DNA of 64,000 bases from Lutibacter sp. (GCF_013139515.1 NZ_WTAR01000022.1:1-64000); one strand, 5' to 3'; numbered from the stretch's first letter, positions 52,617-61,724 are shown. The notes: generated by a model not told the origin, from the sequence alone. A program made the numbers and translations.

Positions 52617-53723
52617 ATGAACCATTTACCAAAAATCATAGTAATTATTTTTCTTTCTTTCATTTCTATGAACACGTATTCACAAGCCAACACTAAAAAA
52701 TTAAAACTTTATGGAGATGTGCGTTTTAGAACTGAAATGGATAGAAATTCTGACAAAACAGATGGTACAACAAGAGATGACAGAGATCGATTACGTTATC
52801 GTTTAAGATTTGGATTTAACTATACATTAATCAAAAATATTGAATTTGGCGGGCGTGTTCGTTCAGGAAACCCTGCAAATCAACAATCACCACATGTTAC
52901 GCTAGGAAAAGAATTTCATAGTGATGATTTTTCAATAGATAAAGCATTTCTAAAATTAAAATCTAACAAAGGACTTTGGGCTTGGGCTGGTAAAAACAGC
53001 ATGCCTTTTTGGGAACAAAATGAATTTCTTTGGGATGGAGATGTAAATCCAGAGGGAATTGCTTTTGGAGGAAGTTTTAATTTAAGTGAAAAATCTAAAT
53101 TAACACCTGTTTTGGGTCATTTTATTGTTGGCCACTCAGGTGAAAACTTTAGTGATGATACTAGTTTATCTATCATTCAATTAAAATTAAATACTACTAT
53201 TGGAGAGAATAATTTAACACTATCAAGTGGTTTTATTAAAGGAAATGACATTCCTGATAAACCAGACGGAACACATACTTTCTTAATAGATTATAAAATT
53301 TGGGCTACAAGTTTACAATACAAATTCAACAAAATTGGTTTGGTACTTGGTTTAGATTATTTTGAAAATTTATCTGATTATAAAAACAACTCTGATATTG
53401 CTGATGTTTTTGAAGATCAAACAACTGGTTACGTAGGAAGTTTATTGTATAGCATTAAGAAATTTCAATTTGGATATTATTATGCACATGTTGAAAAATA
53501 TGCTTTAGTTGATTTTTTTGCTCAAGATGATTGGGTGCGTTGGGGAACTAGTGACTACACACGTTCTAGTAATTTTGATGGACACGAATTCAGAATTAAA
53601 TATAAAATTAACAAACAATTCAATACTGTTTTAAGAACTTATTTTGTGGAAGGACTAGAAACCACAGGAACAACACTTGAAACTGGAACAAGAATTCGTT
53701 TAGATTTAAATATTAAATTTTAG
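52617..53723 (+). CDS. Outer-membrane porin-like protein
   Basis: The 368-residue protein has a signal peptide (...MNTYSQ), then strands alternating charged and aromatic residues: KLYGDVRFRTEMDRN, DRDRLRYRLRFGFNYTLIKNIEFGGRVRSG. It ends in RIRLDLNIKF, a typical outer-membrane barrel C-terminus with terminal Phe. It fits the putative-porin group of Bacteroidetes. Substrate selectivity is unknown. It stands alone, convergent with the TPR gene. Confidence 0.83.
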   Translation: MNHLPKIIVIIFLSFISMNTYSQANTKKLKLYGDVRFRTEMDRNSDKTDGTTRDDRDRLRYRLRFGFNYTLIKNIEFGGRVRSGNPANQQSPHVTLGKEFHSDDFSIDKAFLKLKSNKGLWAWAGKNSMPFWEQNEFLWDGDVNPEGIAFGGSFNLSEKSKLTPVLGHFIVGHSGENFSDDTSLSIIQLKLNTTIGENNLTLSSGFIKGNDIPDKPDGTHTFLIDYKIWATSLQYKFNKIGLVLGLDYFENLSDYKNNSDIADVFEDQTTGYVGSLLYSIKKFQFGYYYAHVEKYALVDFFAQDDWVRWGTSDYTRSSNFDGHEFRIKYKINKQFNTVLRTYFVEGLETTGTTLETGTRIRLDLNIKF

Positions 53724-53814
53724 AAGTCATCTAATTTAATTAAAACAGCCTTAATTCTTAAACTTTACAAAACAACTAACCATAAAATTGTTCAAAAAGA
53801 CAATCTAACTTATT

Positions 53815-54444
53815 TTATTTAGTTGCCAATGCCAATCCTTCTAATGCTGATACATCATTTGGTTTATTTAATAGTGCTTTTTGAAATAACACTTTTGCTT
53901 CTTTCTTTTTACCCAGTTGCAAATTTGTCCAGCCATACATTAATAAACCATCATAATCAAAAGGATATAAATCTACTATTTGTTTATAATACATTTGAGC
54001 TTTGTCAAATTGTGAACGATTGTAATAAATAGTTCCTAAATAATACATTGCTTTGGTATTATGTGGCGAATTTTCTAAAATACTTTTATATATAATTATT
54101 ACTTCTTCCCAATTACCTATGGCAGCTAATGGAAAAATAGTTCCAAATTTTGGTTCATCAGCATAAGGCATCAATTCACTTGCTTTATTATAAAAAATAA
54201 TAGATTCGGTAAAATTTCCGGCCATATAGTTTAACCAACCTAAACGTAAATTGGTTTCATAGGAGTTTTCATCGTATAAACCTTTTAACTCATCTGCGGC
54301 TAATTTATAATCCCCATCTGCTTCAAATGAATAACTTTTACTAAATGCTTCTTGTAAATTTGTAAAATTTACTTGTGCAAATACTACGGGTTTCACACAT
54401 AAAATAAACAATCCTATAATACTTATCTTTCTTAAAATTTCCAT
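53815..54444 (-). CDS. Secreted TPR protein of the YaiO/UT-M23 operon
   Basis: The 209-residue protein has a signal peptide (...KPVVFAQ) and four to five tetratricopeptide repeats (YSFEADGDYKLAADELKGLYDEN, YMAGNFTESIIFYNKASELMP, YYNRSQFDKAQMYYKQIVDLYP, LQLGKKKEAKVLFQKALLNKP). It is periplasmic or surface exposed and probably a scaffold. Its start overlaps the end of the YaiO-like gene by 13 bp, so translation is coupled. Confidence 0.85.
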   Translation of the reverse strand: MEILRKISIIGLFILCVKPVVFAQVNFTNLQEAFSKSYSFEADGDYKLAADELKGLYDENSYETNLRLGWLNYMAGNFTESIIFYNKASELMPYADEPKFGTIFPLAAIGNWEEVIIIYKSILENSPHNTKAMYYLGTIYYNRSQFDKAQMYYKQIVDLYPFDYDGLLMYGWTNLQLGKKKEAKVLFQKALLNKPNDVSALEGLALATK

Positions 54445-55748
54445 GTAATTCCTGCTGTTATATTTTGTTGGTTAAATGTAAATACTTTTGATGTGCTATC
54501 TAAATTTTCAGTATAATAATTATCTTCTAGCTCCATAAAAGAATAACCTACTTTTATAGTTGAACTTTTAGTAAAAAATTGGACTACTGCTCCAAATTCA
54601 TTCAATGCTGTTGCAGCTTGATTGTAAAGTACTGCTCCATTATTAGCTGTAAAGTTATGCATATCACCAACAGTTCCGTAACCAACAATTGAAAACTTTT
54701 CGGTGTTAACAGATAAACCTCCTGTAAAAATCGTGCTTGAATCTGGATCTTCATTTTGATATTGAAGACCTCCAAATGGCACAAATAAAGTGCTTCCTAA
54801 AGGGTATAAAGCCATATTATAACCTGCTTGAAATTGGTTGTAACCATTTAAATTAGAAACCGAAACATTTATGGTATTTCTCATAAAGTATGAAGCTTTT
54901 GACAATGAACCACCAAAAACAATATCGCTATAATTTATAGTTGAAGATGATGAAGTTGATCTTCCTGGTCCTCCAACAGGAATTGTAGTATCTACATTTA
55001 AATTATCATAATCTCCATAAACAACATGTATAAATGTATCTAAATACCATCTATTTCCTAAAGCAACAGTTACATCTGCATAATAGCGTGTTTCGCTTCC
55101 TTTATATGTCTGGTTTTCAAGTAAATCTCCGCTATTTCCTTGCTGAACTGATGTAGTTGACATTACTGAAAGCTGATGAAATAAATTTACTCGTTTTGAC
55201 AAAGGATGGCTAAGCCCTAATGAATACAACTGATAATTTTCAGGAAATAAACGTATATCTCCATCTTCTGAATTTGTATCGGCTTTTAATAAAGCATCAT
55301 AATCTACATTGTTAGTTGCCAATACATTTAAACTTAAAGAACTTACAAAGGGATATTCCAAATTAATGGATTCTTTTAACTTCTTATTCATTTTATCATA
55401 AAATAAACGTGATTCTAATAACAAACCACTATAACGATATGACCAATATAAATATTCTTGCACTACAACATCATACGTATCAACCGCATATGCTTCTTCT
55501 AATAATTGAATGGCATTTAACATTTTATTTTCTTTAAAATAGGCAATTCCCATACGAACTTTCAAATAATAAAAATCAATTCCTGCAGCTCTAGATTCTT
55601 TCCCTAAAGCTAATAAAGGCTTCCAATCCTGTTTTAAATAAAGTGCATACGTTGTGCTATCTACTTGTTTAAATGATAAGGATGCTTTTTGTGCATTGGC
55701 AGCAGTTACCAACCACAAAACCAATATTACTGTAAGTTGTTTTCCCAT
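54432..55748 (-). CDS. YaiO-like outer-membrane beta-barrel protein
   Basis: The 438-residue protein has a signal peptide (...VTAANAQ), an N-terminal TPR-like part (about 20-130) and a barrel half (about 150-438) with alternating strands such as LYSLGLSHPLSKRVNLFHQLSVMSTT and SSTIKVGYSFMELEDN, ending ITAGITWKF. This is the YaiO barrel layout, seen next to TPR proteins and polysaccharide-modifying enzymes. It overlaps its upstream partner (UT-M23) by 22 bp and its downstream partner (TPR) by 13 bp. Confidence 0.83.
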   Translation of the reverse strand: MGKQLTVILVLWLVTAANAQKASLSFKQVDSTTYALYLKQDWKPLLALGKESRAAGIDFYYLKVRMGIAYFKENKMLNAIQLLEEAYAVDTYDVVVQEYLYWSYRYSGLLLESRLFYDKMNKKLKESINLEYPFVSSLSLNVLATNNVDYDALLKADTNSEDGDIRLFPENYQLYSLGLSHPLSKRVNLFHQLSVMSTTSVQQGNSGDLLENQTYKGSETRYYADVTVALGNRWYLDTFIHVVYGDYDNLNVDTTIPVGGPGRSTSSSSTINYSDIVFGGSLSKASYFMRNTINVSVSNLNGYNQFQAGYNMALYPLGSTLFVPFGGLQYQNEDPDSSTIFTGGLSVNTEKFSIVGYGTVGDMHNFTANNGAVLYNQAATALNEFGAVVQFFTKSSTIKVGYSFMELEDNYYTENLDSTSKVFTFNQQNITAGITWKF

Positions 55749-57958
55749 TTTAATTTAATTTTTGAATTTTTTGAGGTTTTACATTCAATATGTATCGTCT
55801 TATTTTTAAATACTACACTGTTAGCTGAAAATAGTACGCGATTTTTATTTCCTTCAATTTTAGATTGAAGTTCCATATTTTGAGGACTAAACGTTTGCTC
55901 CGTTTCTTTATAAGAAAGTTGATATTTACCTTTTAAAAATAGGACTAAAGGAACTAAAAAATCTTGAATTGTTAATAAAGGAAATCGGTATAAATGATGT
56001 ACAGGAAACCTTGTTTTTATCAACAAATTAGTTTGATCGCTTAACACTACTTTATAAAAAGAACGATAAAAATAAAACAACGCACTTCTTTTAGAACCCA
56101 AATAATTTAAGCTAGAAAACGTTTTGCCATTATTTTCATAATACAGTTTTGCATTTGTTTTTAAGCAGTGCAAATAAGACTGGTTATAACTATCAACCTC
56201 ATTTATAATTGAATAACTAACTTCTTTCTCAGCATCTTTCATTATTCTTAGCTCAAATTCATCACCAGGATTCCATTTAAAAGCATTTTGCAATAAAGTA
56301 ACTGTAGAAATAGTAGCTATAGTTTCTCCTTCCTTCGGAATTCCTTTTTCTACCAAATTTAATGATGAGTTATCATCTTTCACAATATATTCAAACAATG
56401 GCCAAAACGTAGTTTGATCACCAATTTTTGAAGTAGATTGCAATTGAAAATGTAAATGTGGGTATGGAGAACGACCAGAATTACCACATTTTCCAATTCC
56501 CTGACCTTCAACAACAACATCACCAATATGTACGGTAATTGAACCTTTTTTTAAATGACTTACTTTTGAAAACAAATACATATCGTGTTGTATTACAACT
56601 GTATTTCCCCAATTTTGAAGTGTATTTGCAACACCTATTTCATTATCTTCAATAGTATTAACAACTGCCACAACAGTTCCCATTGCAGGAGCAATTACTG
56701 GTTTATCAAAACAATAATAATCACTTGTTAATAGTCCTTCTCCTTGAAATTCTTTTCCTGAAATAGCATCTTTAATAATAAAATCCCAAGCATATTTAAA
56801 AAAAAATTTGTGTGTATAAGCACCATCATGACCTTGATTTACTGTCCATTGTCCCATAAATGGCAAACGAATAGGGATTGTAAAAGCGGCATATTCCTTT
56901 GCTGAATGACTATCGAATAAATACGCATTAGTTTCAGGATTTTTTTGCTGAATTAAGGTTAAAATTGGTGATTTTGCTTGATTGTAACGTATTTTAAACG
57001 CGTATAAAACTCCTATAACAATCATATTAAAAGGCAAAGAGAAAGCCGATAATTCAAAAGAAGCAAAAAGCCTATCTGAACCTATTGTTGTTACTACTAA
57101 TACAGGAATTAACACTAAACTCCATACAAATGAAGCTTTTGATGGAATTAAAAAATAACCACCAATGGCAATGGCTGACAATATAAAGTTAAAACCATAG
57201 TATGTATAATTTAACGAACCCGTGTACATTCCTAAAAATGAGTAAAACCAATACGCTACAAAAAAACCAACCAATGATAATAAAAAATTAACTCGAGAAT
57301 GAATTAACAAACCAATTGAGATAAGCACTCCTGCCAAAATATTAAATTGAAAAAAAATTGCGCCTAATGATAAAAAATAGGTGTCAAAACCAGTATCAGC
57401 AAAAAAAGTAGTAAGTGTATCAACAATTACAACAAGTGTATTTCCGCCTAATTTAAAAAACATATTAGAAGGATACAAAGCTTCTGTATTTAACGCTATT
57501 TTAGAAAATGAAGGAAACGCTAACAGCATTAACCACATTCCAAACAAAAATGGAATACTTAAAAATGGGAGTTTATATTTTGCAAACAATCCCATAATAA
57601 CTATTGTGCTAAAAAAAGCGATAGTACCGCCAACAATAATTAATAACAATACTTCTAAACTTGGTAAAAAATACGTGCCAATACCTAAACCTACTAGCAA
57701 AGCATTAAAACTAAAAAGCCCTTGTTTAGCAATAACTGGAGAATATTCAAGAACTGTAGACAAGCCAACAGCTGTTAAAACTGCTATAAGTCCGCTTAAA
57801 CCTGTCCACCAATCAATAAAACTTACAACAACTAATATTGATGCTAAAATTTTATTTTCAGTAAAAAAAATTTGTGAGTAGCTTGTTAAAATAGCTTCTC
57901 CAATAAAAAGGCTTTTTTTTAAAAGTTTATCTTTCATTTGAAATATATAGGACTTCAT
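55727..57958 (-). CDS. Urea transporter fused to an M23-type peptidase domain
   Basis: This 743-residue protein is a fusion. Residues about 20-320 form a urea-transporter (UT) domain: FSFNALLVGLGIGTYFLP, LPFLSIPFLFGMWLMLL and the second repeat FNFILSAIAIGGYF, with about ten helices. Residues about 340-520 are an M23/LytM-type domain: WTVNQGHDGAYTHKFFFKYAWDFII, VIAPAMGTVVAVV, HLKKGSI and GNSGRSPYPHLHFQL with the HxH metal pair. The remainder is beta-rich. M23 domains cut peptidoglycan peptides. A channel-peptidase fusion is unusual; what it carries or cuts is unknown. Confidence 0.87.
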   Translation of the reverse strand: MKSYIFQMKDKLLKKSLFIGEAILTSYSQIFFTENKILASILVVVSFIDWWTGLSGLIAVLTAVGLSTVLEYSPVIAKQGLFSFNALLVGLGIGTYFLPSLEVLLLIIVGGTIAFFSTIVIMGLFAKYKLPFLSIPFLFGMWLMLLAFPSFSKIALNTEALYPSNMFFKLGGNTLVVIVDTLTTFFADTGFDTYFLSLGAIFFQFNILAGVLISIGLLIHSRVNFLLSLVGFFVAYWFYSFLGMYTGSLNYTYYGFNFILSAIAIGGYFLIPSKASFVWSLVLIPVLVVTTIGSDRLFASFELSAFSLPFNMIVIGVLYAFKIRYNQAKSPILTLIQQKNPETNAYLFDSHSAKEYAAFTIPIRLPFMGQWTVNQGHDGAYTHKFFFKYAWDFIIKDAISGKEFQGEGLLTSDYYCFDKPVIAPAMGTVVAVVNTIEDNEIGVANTLQNWGNTVVIQHDMYLFSKVSHLKKGSITVHIGDVVVEGQGIGKCGNSGRSPYPHLHFQLQSTSKIGDQTTFWPLFEYIVKDDNSSLNLVEKGIPKEGETIATISTVTLLQNAFKWNPGDEFELRIMKDAEKEVSYSIINEVDSYNQSYLHCLKTNAKLYYENNGKTFSSLNYLGSKRSALFYFYRSFYKVVLSDQTNLLIKTRFPVHHLYRFPLLTIQDFLVPLVLFLKGKYQLSYKETEQTFSPQNMELQSKIEGNKNRVLFSANSVVFKNKTIHIECKTSKNSKIKLKWENNLQ

Positions 57959-57970
57959 ATAATAATTTTA

Positions 57971-57996
57971 TGGATTCCAGCCTTCGCAAGAATGAC
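57971..57996. repeat. REP-like palindromic repeat (degenerate)
   Basis: GGATTCCAGCCTTCGCAAGA is a degenerate copy of the ATTCCTGC-cttc-GCAGGAAT palindrome that is scattered between genes in many Bacteroidetes genomes. A related CGTTCCTTCTTCGTTATGACG lies at about 58078-58098. Confidence 0.5.
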
Positions 57997-58006
57997 AAAG
58001 TAATTA

Positions 58007-58014
58007 CAAATCTA
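58007..58014 (-). promoter_or_regulatory. -7 box upstream of the UT-M23 gene
   Basis: TAGATTTG on the minus strand; a TTTG at 58034-58031 lies 16 bp further up, shorter than the usual 19. It suggests UT-M23, YaiO and TPR genes can be transcribed separately from the decarboxylase genes. Confidence 0.35.
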
Positions 58015-58123
58015 AAGGAGAAGTGAGCAACAAAGCAATCTTAAAATTTGAACTTCTTAATTACAGGTAATTTTAGTCGTTCCTTCTTCGTTATGACGTA
58101 TTATTATTACTTTTTAATTTGTA

Positions 58124-58175
58124 AGACTGAGCTTGTTGAAGTGTTTACTTTAATTATCTTCTACAAGCTCAGACT
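58124..58175. repeat. Inverted intergenic repeat
   Basis: AGACTGAGCTTGTTGAAG and CTTCTACAAGCTCAGACT form near-perfect arms about 16 bp apart. TGAGCTTGTxGAAG is a common interspersed palindromic element of Flavobacteria. It may act as a terminator or mRNA stabiliser after the PLP decarboxylase gene. Confidence 0.6.
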
Positions 58176-58192
58176 AACATTTTATCACTATT

Positions 58193-59554
58193 TTATTTAT
58201 TCTGAAGGTATTCTGGCACTAATTCTTGTCTTCTAAATACTTCTTTATCTTCAGCTTTTCGTACCAAATGCACTTCTCCTTTTTCATCAATTAAAACAAT
58301 ATTAGGACGATAGGTAATAAACTGCATCCATTGTGTCATGGTGTACGCTCCTACTCTTTTCACTACAAAATGATCTCCTTTATTTAACATTGGAAAATCT
58401 ATATTTTTACGAATCACATCAATATTCATACATAAAGGCCCGTAAATTGTTGTTGGCTCTGATTGAAAACTTGATTCATGTACCGGATAAATTTCGTGAT
58501 CGTACCAAAAAGCAGTGAACATTAAATTTACACCTGCATCAATTACCATAGATCGTCTTCCGTCAGCTAAACGCTTATTTGCTAAAACGGTTCCTGCCAA
58601 CCAGCCGGCATCATCAATTAAAGCCCGTCCTGTTTCTAAAATTAACATTGGAGTTTCATTATTTGGAAAATTAACAGCTGTCATAGCCGTTGTAATTGAA
58701 TGTGCATAATCATCAAAACTTGGTGTAGTGTCAGTTGCTAGCATATACGCACCTTGTAATGTGTTTTGTGATGCAAAACCTCCACCAACATCAATATAGC
58801 CAATACTAGTTTGAAAACGATCGTATGTTTTATTTGCCAAAGCTGCTAATTTTTCAACTGCAGTAGCATATGCTTTAGACATTGTTATATACGTTCCTAT
58901 ATGAATGTGTAACCCAATTAAATCTATTTTTCCGTTAGAAAGTAACCTGTTTATTGCATTCCAAGCTTCACCATTTTCATAATTAAATCCGAAACGATCC
59001 CACTGAGGAATAATTCCTGTATCCATATTTACCCGAATTGCAACTTGTGGACGTTCTTTTAATTTATCAACCAAACCAATAATTGTGTACAATTCATCAA
59101 AATGATCTATATGAACTAATGATTTATTGTTGATGGCTCTTATTAAATCGGCATCGCTTTTATCTGGTCCGTTAAAAATAATTTTATTTCCAGGTGTGCC
59201 ATTATCTATTGCTTTTTCATATTCAAAGCCTGAAACTACTTCAGCCCAAGCTCCTTCTTGATGAAAAATACGGCAAACAGCATCTAAATAATTAGTTTTA
59301 TATGACCATGCAAATTGCACTTTTGGATACCGTGTAGAAAACGCTCTATGCGCAGTTCTATAGGTTTCTCGCATTGTTTTTTCAGAAATAACAAACACTG
59401 GAGATCCATATTTTTCAATAATACCATCAATGGGTACATTGTCTATAGTTTCTATGGGTTGCAACCTTTTTACACTTCCAAATTTGTTTGGAATTCCTTC
59501 AACAACTTTTCTTAATACCGGGCGTTCATATATTTTTTTATTCATTTTTTTCAT
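58193..59554 (-). CDS. Type III PLP-dependent decarboxylase-like enzyme
   Basis: The 453-residue protein has the alanine-racemase-like PLP barrel: Lys86 in FAWSYKTNYL, HIHIG at 216-220, VGGGF at 256-260 and ETGRALIDDAGW at 307-318. The C-terminal domain has the active-site Cys375 in GPLCMN and GAYT. These features place it with diaminopimelate/ornithine/arginine decarboxylases of group IV; the substrate-specificity helix is not diagnostic by eye. Given its ATP-grasp and PqqD-like neighbours it may act on an amino acid made or tethered in a small pathway (inference). It lies 2 bp after the ATP-grasp gene. Confidence 0.86.
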   Translation of the reverse strand: MKKMNKKIYERPVLRKVVEGIPNKFGSVKRLQPIETIDNVPIDGIIEKYGSPVFVISEKTMRETYRTAHRAFSTRYPKVQFAWSYKTNYLDAVCRIFHQEGAWAEVVSGFEYEKAIDNGTPGNKIIFNGPDKSDADLIRAINNKSLVHIDHFDELYTIIGLVDKLKERPQVAIRVNMDTGIIPQWDRFGFNYENGEAWNAINRLLSNGKIDLIGLHIHIGTYITMSKAYATAVEKLAALANKTYDRFQTSIGYIDVGGGFASQNTLQGAYMLATDTTPSFDDYAHSITTAMTAVNFPNNETPMLILETGRALIDDAGWLAGTVLANKRLADGRRSMVIDAGVNLMFTAFWYDHEIYPVHESSFQSEPTTIYGPLCMNIDVIRKNIDFPMLNKGDHFVVKRVGAYTMTQWMQFITYRPNIVLIDEKGEVHLVRKAEDKEVFRRQELVPEYLQNK

Positions 59555-59556
59555 TT

Positions 59557-60600
59557 TTATAATTCTCCAAACATGATTATTTTTTCAAAATCGGCAATAT
59601 CACCTATTAAATCCCACGAATAACGGATAAACATTTTACCGTAAGCGTATTCAGTTACTGGTGCTACTTTTTCTCCCATTGCCATTCTGCATAACATTTC
59701 AGGAATATTTTGCCCTGCGCCAACTGCTAAATACACCCAAGCTGGTATACGAGGATTAATTTCAATTAAATGATATTCACCATCATCAGTCTTTATCATT
59801 TCAAGTTCCATAGCACCACGCCATTTTGTTTCTTTCATAATATGATGTGTTATTTCAAGTAAACGTTCATCATTTAATGTAATTCCTCCCCAAGCCTTTC
59901 CTTTATCTGTAATATATTGTTTACGCATAGCAACTGCAGAAATTGTATTTCCTTCTCCATCACCTAATGCAATTACATTTACTTCTGTTCCATGTACTGC
60001 TTCTTGTACTATAACTGGAAGTCCCCATTTTGCAGATAATTTATTAAAATAATACACACCTTGACTTTGGTTTACCACTTTATAAGCTTCGTAAAACTTA
60101 CCTTTTATATAATATGGATATGATAAAGGTTTTGGCAAATTTGCCAATTCTTTACTATTTAAAATTGGTTTACTAGCTGGTACGGTAATATTATATTTTT
60201 TAGCAAACTCAGGTAAATTATCTTTATGTCGTTCTTCAAACTGCTCCATAGTTGGTAAGAATGTACGAATACCCATTTCTAACAATTTTTTGCTAAATTT
60301 TATAAATAAGTACAATTCTGAATCAAAATTTGGAATAATTAAATCTAATTGCTCTCTTTCCTGAATATACGTTAAACGATCTAAAAATGCTTCACTTCCT
60401 GTTGAAGGGAAAGGCATTAGGTACGTTTTATCTACCAAATTTGGCATATAAATTCCTGGTTCTAAATTTTCATAGGCTAAACCTATAATTCGAACATTCA
60501 TTCCTGAATCTTTTATTCCTCTAATTACAGAAACTCCAGGACCTGGACTATCAATATTATTTAAACCTGTAACTGCTATAGTTATTTTTTTTGATGCCAT
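59557..60600 (-). CDS. ATP-grasp ligase
   Basis: The 347-residue protein has an N-terminal Rossmann-like part (ITIAVTGLNNIDSPGPGVSVIRGIKDSG), a central ATP-grasp region with YPYYIKGKFYEAYKV as the nucleotide-site Lys strand and VIVQEAVHGTEVNV, and the metal-site string YHLIEINPRIPAWVYLAVGAGQNIPEMLCRMAMGE. This matches CarB/PylC-like carboxylate-amine ligases, which activate a carboxylate as acyl phosphate and join it to an amine. The substrate is unknown. It sits between the PqqD-like and decarboxylase genes with 3- and 2-bp gaps. Confidence 0.86.
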   Translation of the reverse strand: MASKKITIAVTGLNNIDSPGPGVSVIRGIKDSGMNVRIIGLAYENLEPGIYMPNLVDKTYLMPFPSTGSEAFLDRLTYIQEREQLDLIIPNFDSELYLFIKFSKKLLEMGIRTFLPTMEQFEERHKDNLPEFAKKYNITVPASKPILNSKELANLPKPLSYPYYIKGKFYEAYKVVNQSQGVYYFNKLSAKWGLPVIVQEAVHGTEVNVIALGDGEGNTISAVAMRKQYITDKGKAWGGITLNDERLLEITHHIMKETKWRGAMELEMIKTDDGEYHLIEINPRIPAWVYLAVGAGQNIPEMLCRMAMGEKVAPVTEYAYGKMFIRYSWDLIGDIADFEKIIMFGEL

Positions 60601-60603
60601 AAC

Positions 60604-60843
60604 TTAGTCTAACATATTTTCACGTTTTAAAAAATCTAAATACTCATATAAATCACGACCTGCAGTTACTTTATCTATTTCAAATTCAGTTGTAATTTCA
60701 TCAATAATTTCATTGGCGGGTTTTCCTTCTTTTAAATGATGAATAATTAATAAACCTAATTCATTTGTTGTAAACGACTCACCTGTAGATGGTTTAAAAA
60801 TAAACCCGTTATCACTTATGGCTAGTGAATTTAATTTGCTCAT
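60604..60843 (-). CDS. PqqD-like small protein
   Basis: The 79-residue protein has the PqqD fold pattern: SLAISDNGFIFKPSTGESFTTNELG, LIIHHLKEGKPANEIIDEITTEFEIDKVTAGRDLYEYLDFLKRENML. PqqD domains are peptide-recognition elements in RiPP pathways and guide substrate peptides to modifying enzymes. Here no radical-SAM enzyme is near; the ATP-grasp is the adjacent enzyme. No obvious precursor peptide was found upstream. It heads the operon. Confidence 0.82.
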   Translation of the reverse strand: MSKLNSLAISDNGFIFKPSTGESFTTNELGLLIIHHLKEGKPANEIIDEITTEFEIDKVTAGRDLYEYLDFLKRENMLD

Positions 60844-61206
60844 ATATTGTTTTTTTACTATTAAAATTTATTGTTTACATCTCAAATTTCATAACTAATT
60901 TTTTAATGAAAAGCTATATTTGTTACTCAACATAAAATTAGATGTTTCAAAGATTTTATTAAGACTCTCACTTTTTAAAAAGGTTTAATGAACATTTGTT
61001 ACACAACTGTCAAAATTTTGCTACTAACATATTGCATTCTCTTAATTATATTTTATAACATTTTTGAACACTAACAATCAACAAGTTACAACTTATTCTA
61101 TGTTTTTATTCATTTTCATGTTAGGATTGCAAAACTATACAGACTATTAAAAAAATGGTTTATTACTATTTATTAAAATTCTAGAAATTCATAAAAACTA
61201 TTAAAA
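60844..61206. other. Intergenic region between the PqqD-like and OB-fold genes (divergent)
   Basis: This is a 363-bp AT-rich stretch that must hold the promoters of both divergent units. I looked for a RiPP precursor gene on both strands and found none with a convincing start, leader and core; short frames are broken by many stops. TATATTTG near 60912 on the plus strand is a possible -7 box, but far from the OB-fold gene. Nothing else stands out. Confidence 0.5.
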
Positions 61207-61680
61207 ATGAAAAAAAGAATACTAAAATGGGGTTTAATTCTTCTCGTTAGCGGAATTATTATTGGTGGCGCAGTTATCTACTTTATGTTTAATCAACCTC
61301 ACAGAAATATACAAGCAGCTACCGTTGATTATAAATTAGAAGCTTCTGCATTGGTAAAAGAATTCTTAACCGATGCTACTAAAGCAAATAATAAATATTT
61401 AGATGAAGAAGGAGAATCAAAAATAATTGCTATTTCAGGAACTGTTGCTTCCATTTCTGAAGATTTAAACAATCAGAAAGTACTATTTCTAAAAACCGAA
61501 ACTGATAAAGCAGGTGTAAGTTGCACTTTTACAACTGAAACAAATATGAATACCGAAAACTTTAAAGTAGGCGACCAAGCAAGTATAAAAGGAGTGATCC
61601 GTTCAGGTGCTGGTTACGATGAAGATTTAGAATTGTACGAAGATGTAATACTTGAAAAATGCAATATCATTCAGAATTAA
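61207..61680 (+). CDS. OB-fold (tRNA_anti-like) membrane-anchored protein
   Basis: The 157-residue protein has an N-terminal membrane helix (about 8-28, WGLILLVSGIIIGGAVIYFMF) and a tRNA_anti-like OB-fold domain (LVKEFLTDATKANNKYLDEEGESKIIAISGTVASISEDLN, CTFTTETNMNTENFKVGDQASIKGVIRSG). The domain faces the periplasm. Its function is unknown; neighbouring YceI genes are common partners in Bacteroidetes. The gap to YceI is 44 bp, suggesting one transcript. Confidence 0.83.
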   Translation: MKKRILKWGLILLVSGIIIGGAVIYFMFNQPHRNIQAATVDYKLEASALVKEFLTDATKANNKYLDEEGESKIIAISGTVASISEDLNNQKVLFLKTETDKAGVSCTFTTETNMNTENFKVGDQASIKGVIRSGAGYDEDLELYEDVILEKCNIIQN

Positions 61681-61724
61681 TAAAAACAATTAACAAACAT
61701 AATTTATAACTAAAAACAACTATC

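Noticed and set aside
57381-57881. Plus-strand 166-codon ORF opposite the UT domain
   Set aside because: It mirrors hydrophobic codons of the transporter; composition is unlike a real gene and it has no start context.
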